Positions 10,601 through 18,523 of a stretch of DNA of 64,000 nucleotides are shown in pieces. The notes below the pieces were generated by a model. That model worked only from the letters and a program-made list of their open reading frames with translations. It was not told the DNA's origin and made no database searches. How positions within the stretch are numbered: the first letter of the stretch is position 1; the number at the start of each line of letters is the position of its first letter. Both the position numbers and the translations under genes were made by a program. The stretch is taken from the NCBI RefSeq assembly GCF_023272795.1, contig NZ_CP096829.1, positions 2,480,001 to 2,544,000 on the forward strand, in the 5' to 3' direction. This DNA is from Flavobacterium humidisoli. Lineage in GTDB: Bacteria > Bacteroidota > Bacteroidia > Flavobacteriales > Flavobacteriaceae.

Positions 10601-13475
10601 TGGCTGCGTTGGTTCGGCACTAGGGACAAGCACTGTAGAGCCCTTCAATGCAATGGACGATATTGTAATTGATATAGATAAAGATATTACGTGCATCAGC
10701 AACCAGCAAGACATTACAATTACAGTTAAGGATAACATGGGGAGCAATCTTGCAGGCAAATTTGATTACATTGTAAAAGGCGCTAATGGAACCCTTTACG
10801 GGCCTATTAAAAATAATGACGGAAAATTTACTGGATTAGCTGTTGGCAATTATTTAATTACTGTATATGATTCAGCTACTGGCTGCACAATTCAGGATGT
10901 TCATTACATCTTTGAACCCAATACTTTTGATATTAAAGCGATGCCGGTTAAAAATAAAATCTGCTATGGAAGCTCCGATGGGATTATAGAGTTAATGTTT
11001 GTTAATAATCAGGCTAAGCAAATAGATGCAGGTCCATTTAGCTATACAATTACGGGCCCCGTTTTTATTTCAGACACAACGGCCGGCGGAGGGCCGGTTA
11101 GGATTTCAGATCTGGCGGCAGGGCAGTATAATGTTATTGCTAAATTGATCAATAAACCGGAATGCACCGTACAGACTGTTTTTACAATAGACCAGCCAGT
11201 GGCGCAATTGGCAATTAAAAAAGCATATTCCGAAATCACTTGCGCTGCAGGCAATAATGATGGGGTTATTATTGTTGCAGCCAGCGGGGGGGCGTCCGGA
11301 GAGTATTTATACGAATTGAGGTCTAAAACTGCCGTTATAAAGCCTTATAGCGATTCTCAGATTTTTGAAAATCTTACTGCTGGAAATTATACCGTTTATG
11401 TTAAAGACGGTTTTGGCTGTGAGGCATTTGTTGATGTTTTATTAACTAATCCATCACCTGTTAATATACAAATCAGTGCAACACCAATGCTTAAATGTTA
11501 TGGCGCAGTTGATGGGGTAGTCAGTATTGATGCCGTTACAGGAGGTTCGGGCAGTTATACATATACTTTGCACGGAGTATTGAGTGACGGCACCTTTATA
11601 GTTGAGCAGTCCCAAGGAGGCAGCAAATTTACGGGACTAGGGGCTGGAAGTTATTATGTGTCTGTAAGTGATACTTGGAATTGCAGCTCTAATTCAAATA
11701 CTGTTGTTATCAATCAGCCAATGAAAGTGAAAGGAACATTGACCATTAGGTACACTGAGAGTTGTAAAAGAAAACCATCTGTTAAGCTTACATTTGAAGG
11801 AGGTGCGGCACCGTATTACTATAGCCAAAATGGTACTGACTATTTTGGACCAGTTAATAGCTCGTTTGTTGATATTGATTTGCTTGGGACAACTTCTAAA
11901 GCTGAGTACAAATATTTTATAAAAGATGCGAATGGATGTAATAGCTCGGTATCCAATAGTATTTCATTTTTGCCAATTCCTGCTTTGGATTTCGATAGCC
12001 TCACTAAATTTGATATAGGATGCCAGGGGAGTGCCACAGGTTCAATATCAGTAAAAGCAAAAGGAGGTTTGGGGAATTATATTTATACGCTGCAGAATAG
12101 CCAGGGAGTAGACATACTGCCTTCGCCAGTACAGAATTCTCCTGGTATTTTTACATACCTTCCCAAGGGCAGGTATATAGTAAAAGTCACTAGTTTGGAC
12201 TGTCAGGCTGTTTCAAAAATTATTGATTTAGATGAGCCATTAGAACCTTTAACTGCGGATGCTATTCCAATGAGTGTAACTTGCTATGGTTATAATAACG
12301 GAAAAATTACCATAAATGCGGCGGGCGGTACAGGTAATTATAAATATGCAATTGAACCTGAGTTTAAGCAGTTTTTTGATAAAAATAGTTTTGAAAACTT
12401 AAAAGCCGGATTATATGATATTCTTGTTCAGGATCAAAATGAATGCTATCTTCTTATTAAGGATGTTGAAGTAAAAGAATCAGATCCAATTTTAGTTTAT
12501 GAAGTTTCAAATTCAATGATGCCGGAAATTTGTGCAGGAGATAGAGATGGCGCATTTAGCATTGAAATCAAGGGAGGCAAACTGCCTTACAAGGTGCGTC
12601 TTGATAGTGTAGATGGCATATATGTTCAAGGTACGGTAGATCAGAAGGTATTTGATTTCAGAAACCTTTCAGGGGGAGTTCATACGGTTTATGTCAGCGA
12701 TGCTCTTGGATGTGTGACAGAGTTTGTTGAGGTAATGCCCTCGTCAGTAATTCTTGATCCAAGTGCAGAAATAAAATTTGACTGCGTGAATAATATCCTT
12801 ACTAATATGGTTGCGGTTACGGTTGATAAAAGCATTTCAAATCTTGCAGATATTGATTTCCAGCTTGATGGCAAAGGAGCATACCAATCAAGCAATATCT
12901 TTAGAGATCTTGTTCCTGGAATACATTTTGTGACAGCAAGACATACAAATGGGTGTAAAGTGGCGACCGGCACTTTTGAGATCAAGGCATATGATCCATT
13001 AAAGCTTATTGTTAGTACAGCAAAGAAGCAGATGAATATAATAACAGTTGCCGCTACAGGTGGTTCACCTGTTTATGAATACAGTTTCAATGGGGAGCCC
13101 TTTACATATTCTAACACTTACAAAATCTACAGATCTGGAGACTACAGGGTTATTGTAAGAGATCAAAATGGATGCACAGATACACTTCTTGTGCCAATGA
13201 AATATATTGATGTTTGTATTGACGATTACTTTACTCCGAATGGAGACGGATTTTACGATACTTGGGGGCCTGGCTGCACAAATATATACGATAGGCTCGA
13301 ATTTTCAATCTTTGACAGATATGGCCGCGTAATAGCTAAATATCATTATGGTGAAAAATGGGATGGGAAATACAGTGGCAAAGAATTGCCTTCTGGTGAT
13401 TACTGGTATGTTCTGAAGCTAAATGACGAGAAAGATAACAGAGAATTTGTTGGACATTTCACTTTATACAGATAA
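4608..13475 (+). CDS. sprB: SprB-type giant repeat adhesin with T9SS type B sorting domain
   Basis: 2955 residues. A signal peptide (MKKTIIFKLSLIAGLVLICI, then SSYAQ) is followed by a unique N-terminal region (to about residue 200) and then dozens of SprB-type Ig-like repeats of about 75-90 residues, recognisable by GG..PYxYS, a central LxxGxY and V.D.nGC. A non-repeat insert sits at about 697-900. The C-terminal 85 residues are a clear type B/CHU_C sorting domain (FTPNGDGFYDTW, IFDRYGRVIAKY, WDGKY, GDYWYVLKL, GHFTLYR). In F. johnsoniae SprB is the mobile gliding adhesin carried along the cell by the gliding motor; that protein is about 6500 residues, so this one is under half as long. It sits between sprD-like and sprF-like genes, the expected place. 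It could be a SprB paralogue rather than the orthologue. Confidence 0.8.
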   Translation: MKKTIIFKLSLIAGLVLICISSYAQLRRSFIPRYTDSLHDDRSVIENNMLNWGNGNLQGPNISYYVAQAYENFNIGYADYLQMTNKNPVTGDNINPATGEAYACVRDNKPFPKIYLCGLNDKRIIDSKITNASSILWQETKDLPPPDTPNPDSCPYEGAQNWTTIGNGPIFTADRAGVYRVIIKYDNTTVETYYFNVYQNLFEPKAVKQDMICNSKGKITVTNPPENSGYIYSLDGINYQSSNVFNDLGSGDYKVYIKQSQLSDNTISACTFFTDISILKFDFATAIEATHPACNNEKGTIKAVVNNVPGEYNFILRKKGSISEIQNTGLIENNYTVFQGVDPGIYEVVFSTNNNGCSEVREIEVFDYRLTAAANITKALSACSDGEITITVNGGTPRPGPPPYYMYYINGSQNYITDNVIPVSRATLPRDGIYNIVVVDDMGCKVRLAPIQIIEIPKPTVTATPKIVPCGDNKSGEIDITVVPANSGYSISYNVDNKGFVTSLPILNLAVGLHSLVIKYSYNGVECAEDVRKIFISGEDGSLSASAGVGEMSGCGPVGFESQGKIRITNVQGGVPPYMYSFDDQMSWINSNEAYVNPGIYTVYVRDSKGCSFGMSDIVLEARPADPTIELDPISYNCDGTGKITAKVRNPANGNYTCEYYIDGKANSPITNNVFTDVTSGSHVISVKYKLVSALTFSNLLREDFGSGEDTKSPGINANYCWEKQDYIAECGVGLWHDWLLNDGEYVVTKKILPEHGPDFGWIIPKDHSSGGINSQGRYLAVNVGGTVGIGGVLYKKRIVDIIPNQNIKVEFYALNLLRKTTLKDAPNLTVELHQNGVLVPGASLNTSDIIQNESWNLIDNLSLNPGNNTELDFVIRSNSDIWDGNDLAIDDILVYQVPKSCLSSKEFDVIVNSTKAFKAHPIFDDASCYNASDGKITIFAENFDLVNGFKYSIDNGKTWNDSKISPVIISSLGTGNYTVIVKNDDQGSCLITINGIIKAPSELLVSAALVSQHDCSNGASIKAIASGGKPNYKYELRKSDGTVVASFQFSDIFYNIPAGDYFIVVEDASSCSSVASYPISVTAASKPIAYLDAKSDFCYDPIDKTTLAVNVFGGKSPYYYSIDNGAFQLNNEFKNVEPGLHSIRVKDSNGCEADQIKDIKISDKLKADAKVTKDLDCSLFSKAEITITASEGYPGYSYEVSDDGGGSYRAIYGNVFETDKAGSYVFRVTDSKGCVFITLPADISFSNLTASYNAKSPYCPDDASGSVTLNALSGAAPFKYSFNGGNFIDINVFGGLDSGVYPYAVRDSRNCEVQGMAVIEAPAKIDAKIHTVGISCNPNRLGRIEVNVEQGGTAPYKYYLYNSGMQEIASYTENAAAQTPVYNFLGLDYGIYYIAVIDANGCAFRSEKVKIESPPILEAGAVTAGAACRDGISVELLVKSGSPNYTFSIKGQNVQSGPISTPSFTFDKLDPNSTYTFEVVDGNGCISDVEVITPRISPIAINTFANDIDCYQNNDGEISGEVFNYGPTVTGLYLEIRDNLTNLPIAPAQNMQLLNLDGSPASFKFENLKAGSYIIYAQELDGQECSTAASFEINQPDSPLSISIDSVLNANCNRGALITVMASGGKAPYEYGAIEAPGANPSSFNSSNVIEVPNPDKKWNIVVRDANGCVKAVELDVIKDPLPSGFKASVTSQCPDAEGNFQIIIDDSAASGIAPFEYSIGGGFQADKIFRVNVAGTYNLTVKDKFGCTSVFQAIVDVLKPLELDAKIVGLTGCSDGDGILSAMAKGGSGNYIYSIDAKNITATPAVFTGLSSGSHRIAVKDLVTDCIAEVVVELNAATPITKFDASSVSVTCTGGNDGIIIASLEQAGAGINDNPIYSYSLNNGPAQQSPYFFGLMAGSYKVSVESERGCSAEKDVIVGEPALIAVPDPTITQYKCSTDNSTNFATVEVRDVRGGTGIYSYEFIRDNKTVYKGPKSTYTEMDYAGGAYRINVYDSNGCVGSALGTSTVEPFNAMDDIVIDIDKDITCISNQQDITITVKDNMGSNLAGKFDYIVKGANGTLYGPIKNNDGKFTGLAVGNYLITVYDSATGCTIQDVHYIFEPNTFDIKAMPVKNKICYGSSDGIIELMFVNNQAKQIDAGPFSYTITGPVFISDTTAGGGPVRISDLAAGQYNVIAKLINKPECTVQTVFTIDQPVAQLAIKKAYSEITCAAGNNDGVIIVAASGGASGEYLYELRSKTAVIKPYSDSQIFENLTAGNYTVYVKDGFGCEAFVDVLLTNPSPVNIQISATPMLKCYGAVDGVVSIDAVTGGSGSYTYTLHGVLSDGTFIVEQSQGGSKFTGLGAGSYYVSVSDTWNCSSNSNTVVINQPMKVKGTLTIRYTESCKRKPSVKLTFEGGAAPYYYSQNGTDYFGPVNSSFVDIDLLGTTSKAEYKYFIKDANGCNSSVSNSISFLPIPALDFDSLTKFDIGCQGSATGSISVKAKGGLGNYIYTLQNSQGVDILPSPVQNSPGIFTYLPKGRYIVKVTSLDCQAVSKIIDLDEPLEPLTADAIPMSVTCYGYNNGKITINAAGGTGNYKYAIEPEFKQFFDKNSFENLKAGLYDILVQDQNECYLLIKDVEVKESDPILVYEVSNSMMPEICAGDRDGAFSIEIKGGKLPYKVRLDSVDGIYVQGTVDQKVFDFRNLSGGVHTVYVSDALGCVTEFVEVMPSSVILDPSAEIKFDCVNNILTNMVAVTVDKSISNLADIDFQLDGKGAYQSSNIFRDLVPGIHFVTARHTNGCKVATGTFEIKAYDPLKLIVSTAKKQMNIITVAATGGSPVYEYSFNGEPFTYSNTYKIYRSGDYRVIVRDQNGCTDTLLVPMKYIDVCIDDYFTPNGDGFYDTWGPGCTNIYDRLEFSIFDRYGRVIAKYHYGEKWDGKYSGKELPSGDYWYVLKLNDEKDNREFVGHFTLYR

Positions 13476-13517
13476 CGAAATAGCGCTCTTACACCGATCT
13501 TTAAAAAAAATGTTGCA

Positions 13518-14489
13518 ATGAAAAAAATATTTGTATATTTAGCACTCCTAGCTGTAATTAAAAGTCACAGCCAAGAGTTAAACCTGCCGGTGTTTACCCA
13601 ATATTTAGCTGATAACCCTTTTGTGCTTTCCCCTGCCTATGCGGGTATTGGAGACAATCTTAGAATTCGTGCAAATGGGCTAACGCAATGGGTTGGAATA
13701 AAAGATGCTCCCGAAAATCAATCATGTTATGCAGATTTTAGGGTCTTGAATCGTTCTGGAATAGGAATTTCAATTTATAATGATAAAAACGGTTTCACAA
13801 GACAGACAGGCGCCAAAGTTTCTTTTGCGCATCATATCATTTTAGACTATTATTCGGAACAGTATTTATCTTTTGGGCTTTCATATAATTTTAACAGCTT
13901 CCGCATTAATATAGATGAATTCAATAACACGATTGAACATCCTGTTTTTGATCCATCGGTTACCGATAATCGTTATACGGCAAATAATAATTTTGATGTT
14001 AGTGCTTTGTATCGTAACCGGAGGTTCTATTTGAGTTTTAACGCAAATAACATTTTAAAGAAAAACATAAATAAGTATAGGGCAGAGGAGCCAAATTTGC
14101 TTTCAAACTATCAGGTATATACCGGATATACTCTTAAGGATAGAGAAAACAGGCGCATTGAATATGAGCCATCACTATTTTATCAGTATTTTGCAAGCGA
14201 TAAACGCTCTACCGCCGATCTTAACTTCAAGTACAGGCGCTATAACCGCTACGAAGATTATTATTGGATTGGAGTTTCATACCGGATGGTTAACGATCAA
14301 TTTCTAAAGCCATTATCTGTAGGGCCAATGGCAGGTTTCATGAAGTCTAAATTTTATTTCGGGTATTCCTATCAGGTAATGTTCAATGATATTGGAAATT
14401 ATAATACCGGTACGCATGTTGTTACTCTAGGGGCTGATTTCTTGCAGGCCATCAGCATTTGTCCATGTACGCAAAGTCCGGTCCACTAA
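13518..14489 (+). CDS. sprF: SprF/PorP family T9SS outer-membrane protein
   Basis: 323 residues with a short signal peptide (MKKIFVYLALLAVIKSHSQE) and the PorP/SprF family start (LPVFTQYLADNPFVLSPAYAG). Repeated beta-strand patterns suggest a 14-strand-type outer-membrane barrel. In F. johnsoniae SprF is needed to deliver SprB to the cell surface, and family members are usually encoded right after their adhesin, as here (42-bp gap after the SprB-type gene). The final residues (ISICPCTQSPVH) are an unusual Cys-containing tail after the last strand. No convincing hairpin terminator follows; only a weak 4-bp inverted repeat is seen near 14510. Confidence 0.82.
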   Translation: MKKIFVYLALLAVIKSHSQELNLPVFTQYLADNPFVLSPAYAGIGDNLRIRANGLTQWVGIKDAPENQSCYADFRVLNRSGIGISIYNDKNGFTRQTGAKVSFAHHIILDYYSEQYLSFGLSYNFNSFRINIDEFNNTIEHPVFDPSVTDNRYTANNNFDVSALYRNRRFYLSFNANNILKKNINKYRAEEPNLLSNYQVYTGYTLKDRENRRIEYEPSLFYQYFASDKRSTADLNFKYRRYNRYEDYYWIGVSYRMVNDQFLKPLSVGPMAGFMKSKFYFGYSYQVMFNDIGNYNTGTHVVTLGADFLQAISICPCTQSPVH

Positions 14490-14547
14490 ATAAAAAGAGT
14501 TAATTTGTAGGGTTGATTATCCCTGTCTTTTCTTGTTAAACAGCACT

Positions 14548-14979
14548 TAAATTGCACTGTCCCAAAAGTTAGTCGTTTTTTTTCGGCATTTTTACTGAAA
14601 GAAAAGTCAAACACAGTTATCAATTCAAACTTGAGTGTGCGGTATTAGCGGTTAATAGGCATCATTCATGTGAGTGGGTATCTACTTATAAAGTTACAGC
14701 GGATCTAACATTTGCAAATAGGTTATTTTTGACAGGGATGGGAAGTGATAGTTTGCTATTACGAAAAAATCAGTTTTATACGATCGATTTTAAATTAAAA
14801 ACTATTAAATCCTATACAGTTCAACCAATCAATTGAAACAAGAGATTATTGAGTATGCCGATTATTATAATATGAGCGTATAAAAATTTAATCTAAAAGA
14901 AATAAGACCGATGCAATATCGAGCTCATTATTATCAAGCTTAATTATAAATTTGTTTAGACTTTTGGATGCAGTTTAAA
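14548..14979 (+). mobile_element. IS3-family insertion sequence relic, internally deleted
   Basis: The left end (about 14548-14574, CTGTCCCAAAAGTTAGTC) and right end (about 14955-14979, GACTTTTGGATGCAGTTTAA) form imperfect inverted repeats typical of IS3 elements. Just inside the left end one frame reads like OrfA (KHSYQFKLECAVLAVNRHHS, then LLLRKNQFYTIDFKLKTIKS). From about 14830 the sequence jumps to what looks like the OrfB C-terminus (LKQEIIEYADYYN, then EIRPMQYRAHYYQA and a stop). An intact element would be about 1.2-1.4 kb, so the centre, including the DDE catalytic core, is gone. Recognised by motif memory, not by database search. Confidence 0.72.
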
Positions 14980-15398
14980 TATAGATTTTTTTTTGTTAAT
15001 ATTTTTATTGTGGCCATGTAATTTTTTGGATATGGAAAAATCTGCTGGTTTATGAAAGCTGATTTTTCCGTATTTCAATAAAAAGACTATTCTCTTAAGG
15101 CTAGGTGCATGACGCTATCATTATTGCACATGCATTCCCGCATCTTCTTCTGCTGGATTTCATCTCTCTGTTTTTTTTAGACAGGTAATAATATAGGAAT
15201 TATAAGCACGGCCAAAGAATTTACTGCTGGTTTTTGCTGGTTCTGTAGAAAAACTTCGGTTTGATCTGAATTAAATGGCATTTTTAGTCTTATGCTTTAA
15301 GCTTAAGTTTTTTAGTTTTTTTTCGTTCCATCAGGTCTATGTGCTAATTTATTGAGGAAACTTACGGTCTCAATTTTAATTAAAAAGCTAGCCAAAAT
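14980..15398. other. Intergenic stretch with no recognisable gene
   Basis: AT-rich sequence between the IS3 relic and a decayed small reading frame. Stops occur in all frames at short intervals, and no hairpin or promoter motif stood out. Confidence 0.5.
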
Positions 15399-15660
15399 AA
15401 AACAGCTGCAAATAAATTAATATTTATTCTGGGCAAATTCGCTATGGCAATAAAAGATCTGCGCCTTACCGCGGATTATTATAGAAATATAGCAAAAAAC
15501 ATAGCCCATATGGTGAACTTCGGAGATAATGCGGCTGCTGACAGTTTTTTTTTCAGATCTTAAAATTTGAATTGGCCTTGCGCCGTAAATTAATCTTTGG
15601 AGAGCGGATATACGTGAAATTCTGAAGACATTGAGATTTGACACAATAAAAAGAGGAAAT
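15399..15660 (+). pseudogene. Decayed small gene of unknown function
   Basis: One frame reads MAIKDLRLTADYYRNIAKNI and on through HMVNFGDNAAADS from the ATG at 15444. It breaks near a T-run at about 15555 and resumes in another frame (LKFELALRRKLIFGERIYVK), then in a third (LRFDTIKRGNLV and a stop at about 15668). The good codon pattern across several frames suggests one small protein broken by two or more indels. I do not recognise the family. A reading frame on the opposite strand over the same stretch appears to be its shadow. Confidence 0.4.
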
Positions 15661-16111
15661 TTGGTGTGACCTGTTAAATTATTCTTTATTGAACTGGTGA
15701 ATTAGGGAAATGCGGATTAATTTTCCCCTGGCGTCCTTCTGCATCTCCAAATTAGTCCCGTATTCTCTTTTTTTGATTAATTAACGTACTTTTTTAGTGG
15801 GCAATATCCTAATTCAAGCAGGGTATCTTTGATACTTTTGCAGCTTGAAATGATGATGATTACGATGCATCATGAAAAGTTTCATTTTCTTAAAATGTCT
15901 TTGAAATGTTTATGGAATAAATAAATGTTGAAAAACAAATCATGTCTTTAAAATTTTCAAAATGAAATATGATGTATCAATATAAGTTTTTTTCTATTAT
16001 ATAGGTCTATATAGTGAATATTTAGAATTCTATTTAAAGTCTTTTTTTTGCCGGCTTTTTGAATCGTCCGAGATTGTTTTGTATATACAATTGATAATTT
16101 TTTCTTTTTTT
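15661..16111. other. Intergenic region upstream of a small gene
   Basis: No open frame of note. The last part before the next gene is strongly AT-rich with short T runs. No clear TAnnTTTG promoter was found. Confidence 0.4.
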
Positions 16112-16552
16112 ATGATAAATGTTAAAAATAAATTACTTAAAAATAAATTACCTAAAAATAAATTACCTAAAAATAAATTATATGGTTCGTATTACGATAA
16201 ATTAAAAAATTTCATGACTGAAGATGAATGGGTCTTGAAAAACATTTATGAGATTAACTATTTCGGACATGGGTTTGGGCATCTATATGAGTTTAAATTT
16301 ATTGATGAAACATGGTTTGTGCGTCCAGTCTCAGATTACTATAGGGCAGAGAGTCATGCAAAACAGATTTTGTCTTATAGTTTTGCAAAAAACCGTGCCA
16401 TGGCAGAGGTTCTGATGACGTTTTTAGATGAGAAAAAAGTTTTGTTTGAAAAGGAATGCGCCTTAAAGGGAATAAACGGCATACACAACCCATTTGATAA
16501 GAAGTTTAAGCTGCAGGTTTGCTCAATTATAGATTTGTTTGATTTGTCTTAA
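16112..16552 (+). CDS. Small cytosolic protein of unknown function with KNKLP repeats
   Basis: The ATG at 16112 gives 146 residues; an upstream in-frame TTG at 16079 would add an AT-rich hydrophobic stretch and is less likely. The N-terminus is built from a 15-bp tandem repeat giving four KNKL units. The rest (DEWVLKNIYEINYFGHGFGH, WFVRPVSDYYRAESHAKQIL) reads as a normal soluble, mixed alpha/beta protein with no signal peptide or membrane segment. I do not recognise the family. It stands alone between a region of decayed genes and the AraC-type regulator. Confidence 0.6.
   Translation: MINVKNKLLKNKLPKNKLPKNKLYGSYYDKLKNFMTEDEWVLKNIYEINYFGHGFGHLYEFKFIDETWFVRPVSDYYRAESHAKQILSYSFAKNRAMAEVLMTFLDEKKVLFEKECALKGINGIHNPFDKKFKLQVCSIIDLFDLS
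16123..16184 (+). repeat. 15-bp tandem repeat, four copies, encoding KNKLP
   Basis: The unit TAAAAATAAATTACC is repeated four times with single-base differences in the first and last copies. As the period is a multiple of three, copy-number change would only lengthen or shorten the basic N-terminal tail. Confidence 0.85.
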
Positions 16553-16890
16553 TAGATATTTCAGGTTTCTTTTGGCCTTGATATTTGCATTTGAGTTTTT
16601 TTATCTGAAAGATTCGATAAGCTTTAATTTTTGAGCTTTATTGTTTTGGTGCTTTATTAAGGCATGAATAGCTTTAGATGAAATTTAATGAGGCAGCTGT
16701 GAAGTATTCACATTTGTTTTTGATTAAGCAGAGAGCATCCTTTTTAGTGGCTGAGCACTTTTAAATTCTATGAACTTCCATCAAGTGAAAGTTGCTTTAT
16801 TACGGGGACTTGTTTCTATATATTGCATTTGAAATGCTTTAAAAAGAACAAAAAGGTGATTTTCTCATTTTTTAATGACTTAATTGAATT
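16553..16890. other. Intergenic region before the AraC-type gene
   Basis: About 340 bases without a supported gene. A reading frame starting at TTG 16823 overlaps the AraC gene in another frame and is taken as a shadow. Confidence 0.4.
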
Positions 16891-18033
16891 ATGCAATTAC
16901 AATATATATTTTTTTACTTTTATTTTCTGTTTTTTTTTATTTACGGATCTTATTTCCTTATTAAACAGAGGTTATTGGGCTATCGTTTTTTCGGACTTCT
17001 ATGCTTTGTTTATGCTTATTCTTCATTTTTAAATTTTTTGTTAAGTTCAGGGCTGATTATCCGTGTGCCATTTCTGTTTCGAACGGCTTCGCCTTTCCAG
17101 TATTTAGTAGGGCCTTTAAGTTATTTTTTTATTATTTATACCTTAAATCCGGCGAGAAGAGCCAAAAGTTATGATTTATTTCATTTTTTGCCTTTTATAT
17201 TGCATTTCTTAGAAATTTCCTCAATTATATTTCTTGAGAAAAAGCAGAAATTGGCCTTGATAAAGTCTGTTGCTGCAGGTCAGAATTTTGAACAAAATTT
17301 AGGCATATTCAGTAATGAATTTCATATTCTGCTTAAGTATCTCATATATTTATTCTACTGTTTGTTTAGTGCAAAGCTTCTGTTTCCATTTAAAAAGGTT
17401 AAAAGAAACGAATTTTTTATTAAGAACAAGTTGCTTTTTAAATGGCTGCTTTTTGATAACTATCTGAAGATAGTATTGATTATTATTTCTTTATTTTTAG
17501 TTGTTGAATATGATCATATTTTAAGTTTTGCTAAAGGTTTTAGCGGTTTGGTTTTTGGTCTTGAAATGGCTTTGAGCATACTTTTTCTGATATTTAATCC
17601 GAAATTGCTGATAGGTGTAAAATGGGTTTCAATTAATGTTGATGGCGAATCATTATCGGGAACTATTAATCGCAAAAATGATAAGAAGATTTTGCGTGAC
17701 AGAATAATTTTAGAGAGATTGGATAAATATATGAAGACTAACGAACCGTACAAAAAAAAAATTACAATTAATGAGATTGCCCAGGCGGTTAATATATCAC
17801 CAAATAAATTGGCTTATTTAATTCGAGAAAATTTTAATCAGTCTTTTGTTGATTACATTAATTCTTTCCGCTTGACTCATGTCGATGTTCTAATCTCGCA
17901 GAAAAAACATTTTAAATATTCATTTGAATATGTTGCCTTTGAAGCTGGCTTTAATTCCAAAAACGCATTTTATGTAGCCTTTAAAAAGCTTAGAAACTCA
18001 ACACCCAAGAAATATTACGGTGATGAAAATTGA
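16891..18033 (+). CDS. Membrane-anchored AraC-family transcriptional regulator
   Basis: 380 residues. Residues 1-245 contain about seven hydrophobic segments (e.g. YIFFYFYFLFFFIYGSYFLI, LKIVLIIISLFLVVEY), and residues 270-377 form an AraC-type double helix-turn-helix (ITINEIAQAVNISPNKLAYL, then FEYVAFEAGFNSKNAFYVAF and STPKKYY). Bacteroidota use this layout for regulators that sense a signal at the membrane and bind DNA with the C-terminal domain. It stands alone, about 490 bp upstream of the large frameshifted adhesin in the same direction, which is a possible target, but nothing in the sequence proves that. Confidence 0.88.
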   Translation: MQLQYIFFYFYFLFFFIYGSYFLIKQRLLGYRFFGLLCFVYAYSSFLNFLLSSGLIIRVPFLFRTASPFQYLVGPLSYFFIIYTLNPARRAKSYDLFHFLPFILHFLEISSIIFLEKKQKLALIKSVAAGQNFEQNLGIFSNEFHILLKYLIYLFYCLFSAKLLFPFKKVKRNEFFIKNKLLFKWLLFDNYLKIVLIIISLFLVVEYDHILSFAKGFSGLVFGLEMALSILFLIFNPKLLIGVKWVSINVDGESLSGTINRKNDKKILRDRIILERLDKYMKTNEPYKKKITINEIAQAVNISPNKLAYLIRENFNQSFVDYINSFRLTHVDVLISQKKHFKYSFEYVAFEAGFNSKNAFYVAFKKLRNSTPKKYYGDEN

Positions 18034-18523
18034 ATATATAGCTGGAAACTGCAAGATTGCAAATTATTAATCAGTTGTTGCTGCAATGTAATTGTTTTGA
18101 AAATGCATAAAGTTTATTCTAATGCTGGAAGTGATTAGGTTTAATAGATGATATCATAACAATGCACTGTTATTTTATATTAGACCGCTTTAATTCGGAA
18201 ACAGTTCCGATTATTCGGTTATATGAAGCCCTGTGAAAGATATGGCAGCTGGGCGGAATCAATTGAAGTTTTTTGTTTAATTAAATAAAACTGTAGAAAT
18301 TTTATAAAAAAATCAGCTTTATTCCTTTTAGGATGCTGAAATTATTCTGCCTAAAATATGGCATTATCTTATGATGTCCAAGAGATGGCGGGTTTAGTTT
18401 TTAATTGGTTATTTGTCTTGTCTTCTCTGTGTCGGTAAAAAAAAACTGGAATGCAGGATGGCAGTTGTTTGAGTATCCAATAAAACCTGTTTTATTTTTG
18501 TCTTATTTTATTATTTTATTATT
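18034..18523. other. Intergenic region with a candidate promoter at its right end
   Basis: About 490 bases without a supported gene. The right edge carries a TTTG and TATTTTTG pair, listed separately. Confidence 0.4.
18468..18500 (+). promoter_or_regulatory. Candidate Bacteroidota-type promoter for the large adhesin
   Basis: TTTG at 18468-18471 and TATTTTTG at 18493-18500 match the Bacteroidota -33/-7 elements (TTTG and TAnnTTTG), with a 21-base spacer that is slightly longer than usual. The start codon at 18524 would leave a leader of about 15-20 bases. The surrounding AT-richness makes a chance match possible. Confidence 0.4.

Noticed and set aside
16823..17032. Frame overlapping the start of the AraC-type gene
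   Set aside because: It runs in another frame of the same T-rich DNA and lacks the helix-turn-helix continuation present in the frame starting at 16891.
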